The notes beneath the pieces were generated by a model. That model saw nothing but the letters and a program-made list of their open reading frames with translations. It made no database searches and was not told the DNA's origin. A stretch of 41,147 nucleotides of DNA, taken from assembly GCA_039029195.1 (NCBI GenBank), contig JBCCGR010000042.1:1-41147 (forward strand). Reading direction: 5' to 3'. This DNA is from JBCCGR01 sp039029195 (GTDB lineage Bacteria; Pseudomonadota; Alphaproteobacteria; Rhizobiales; Rhizobiaceae). Shown here piece by piece: positions 41,007 to 41,147 of the stretch. Numbering within the stretch: position 1 is the stretch's first letter; each line of letters starts with the position of its first letter. The position numbers and the translations under genes were made by a program.

Positions 41007-41147
41007 ATGATATCTGAATTTCCACGCACCAGCCGTGCCAATTGCGATGTGCGCGAACTTGATGGCGAGACAATCATCTATAACAAAAAGACCCATCAAG
41101 CCGTTTGTTTGAACGCCAGCGCGGCAAAGGTGTGGGAGCTTGCCGAC
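41007..41147 (+). CDS. PqqD-domain / knottin-like peptide precursor, copy 3 (cut by window end)
   Basis: 47 codons from ATG 41007 to the window edge, opening MISEFPRTSRANCDVRELDG and continuing into the PqqD-like region. Only codons 2, 3 and 8 differ from copy 2. The last 117 nt (41031-41147) are identical to the corresponding part of copy 2. The export segment and Cys-rich core lie beyond the window, so only the paralogy is certain. It is divergent from the permease gene and has its own promoter-like sequence and the same GAGTAGGG leader box (40988-40995). Confidence 0.8.
   Translation, partial: MISEFPRTSRANCDVRELDGETIIYNKKTHQAVCLNASAAKVWELAD

Overview
The window looks like chromosomal DNA of an alphaproteobacterium, most likely from the Hyphomicrobiales (rhizobia-related, possibly marine). 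I infer this from the gene order lptF-lptG-lptD-surA-pdxA-rsmA divergent from pepA, a rhizobial-type MatB, and Irr-type iron control elements (TTTAGAA-N3-TTCTAAA) in front of bacterioferritin. No rRNA, tRNA, CRISPR array, insertion sequence or prophage was seen.

Layout. (1) 1-6.6 kb: a partial gene tail, a divergent LysR regulator/aldo-keto reductase pair, a minus-strand run of DASS-type transporter, double universal stress protein and a small membrane protein, then a DoxX-like protein and a cold-shock protein with a clear terminator. (2) 6.7-13.5 kb: an iron locus on the plus strand: a Cys-containing unknown protein, imelysin, Bfd, bacterioferritin Bfr, a di-haem oxidoreductase, a second degenerate imelysin and a DUF1513 propeller. 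Bfr has two Irr-box-like elements. A strong terminator behind bfr overlaps the presumed start of the di-haem protein. (3) 13.5-18.4 kb: palindrome-rich intergenic DNA with two related MITE-like elements around ndk, a TusA-like protein, a GPH sugar symporter, a chalcone-isomerase-like periplasmic protein and a Tat-exported metallo-hydrolase. (4) 18.4-27.4 kb: matB, holC plus a methyltransferase, a cupin, a 629-residue orphan membrane protein, an ABC-F ATPase and pepA. (5) 27.6-35.4 kb: the LPS-export/outer-membrane/housekeeping operon lptF-lptG-lptD-surA-pdxA-rsmA.

(6) 35.4-41.1 kb is the most unusual part. An HPr-kinase-like protein is followed by two tandem genes, with a third running off the window end. 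The two complete proteins have one architecture: a PqqD-like (RiPP recognition element) domain, then an internal twin-arginine-like export segment, then a ~35-residue C-terminal peptide with the six-cysteine C-C-CC-C-C spacing of inhibitor-cystine-knot (knottin) peptides. Between copies 2 and 3, on the other strand, lies a 1093-residue protein that joins an ArsP/DUF318-type permease (with a CVNC motif) to an FG-GAP/VCBS repeat region carrying a six-cysteine insertion and an ASPIC/UnbV-like end. The copies are mosaics of near-identical tracts, which points to recent duplication or gene conversion. My inference is a secreted, possibly modified (phosphorylated or disulphide-bonded) Cys-rich peptide system. 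I know of no described system with this composition, but I could not search databases.
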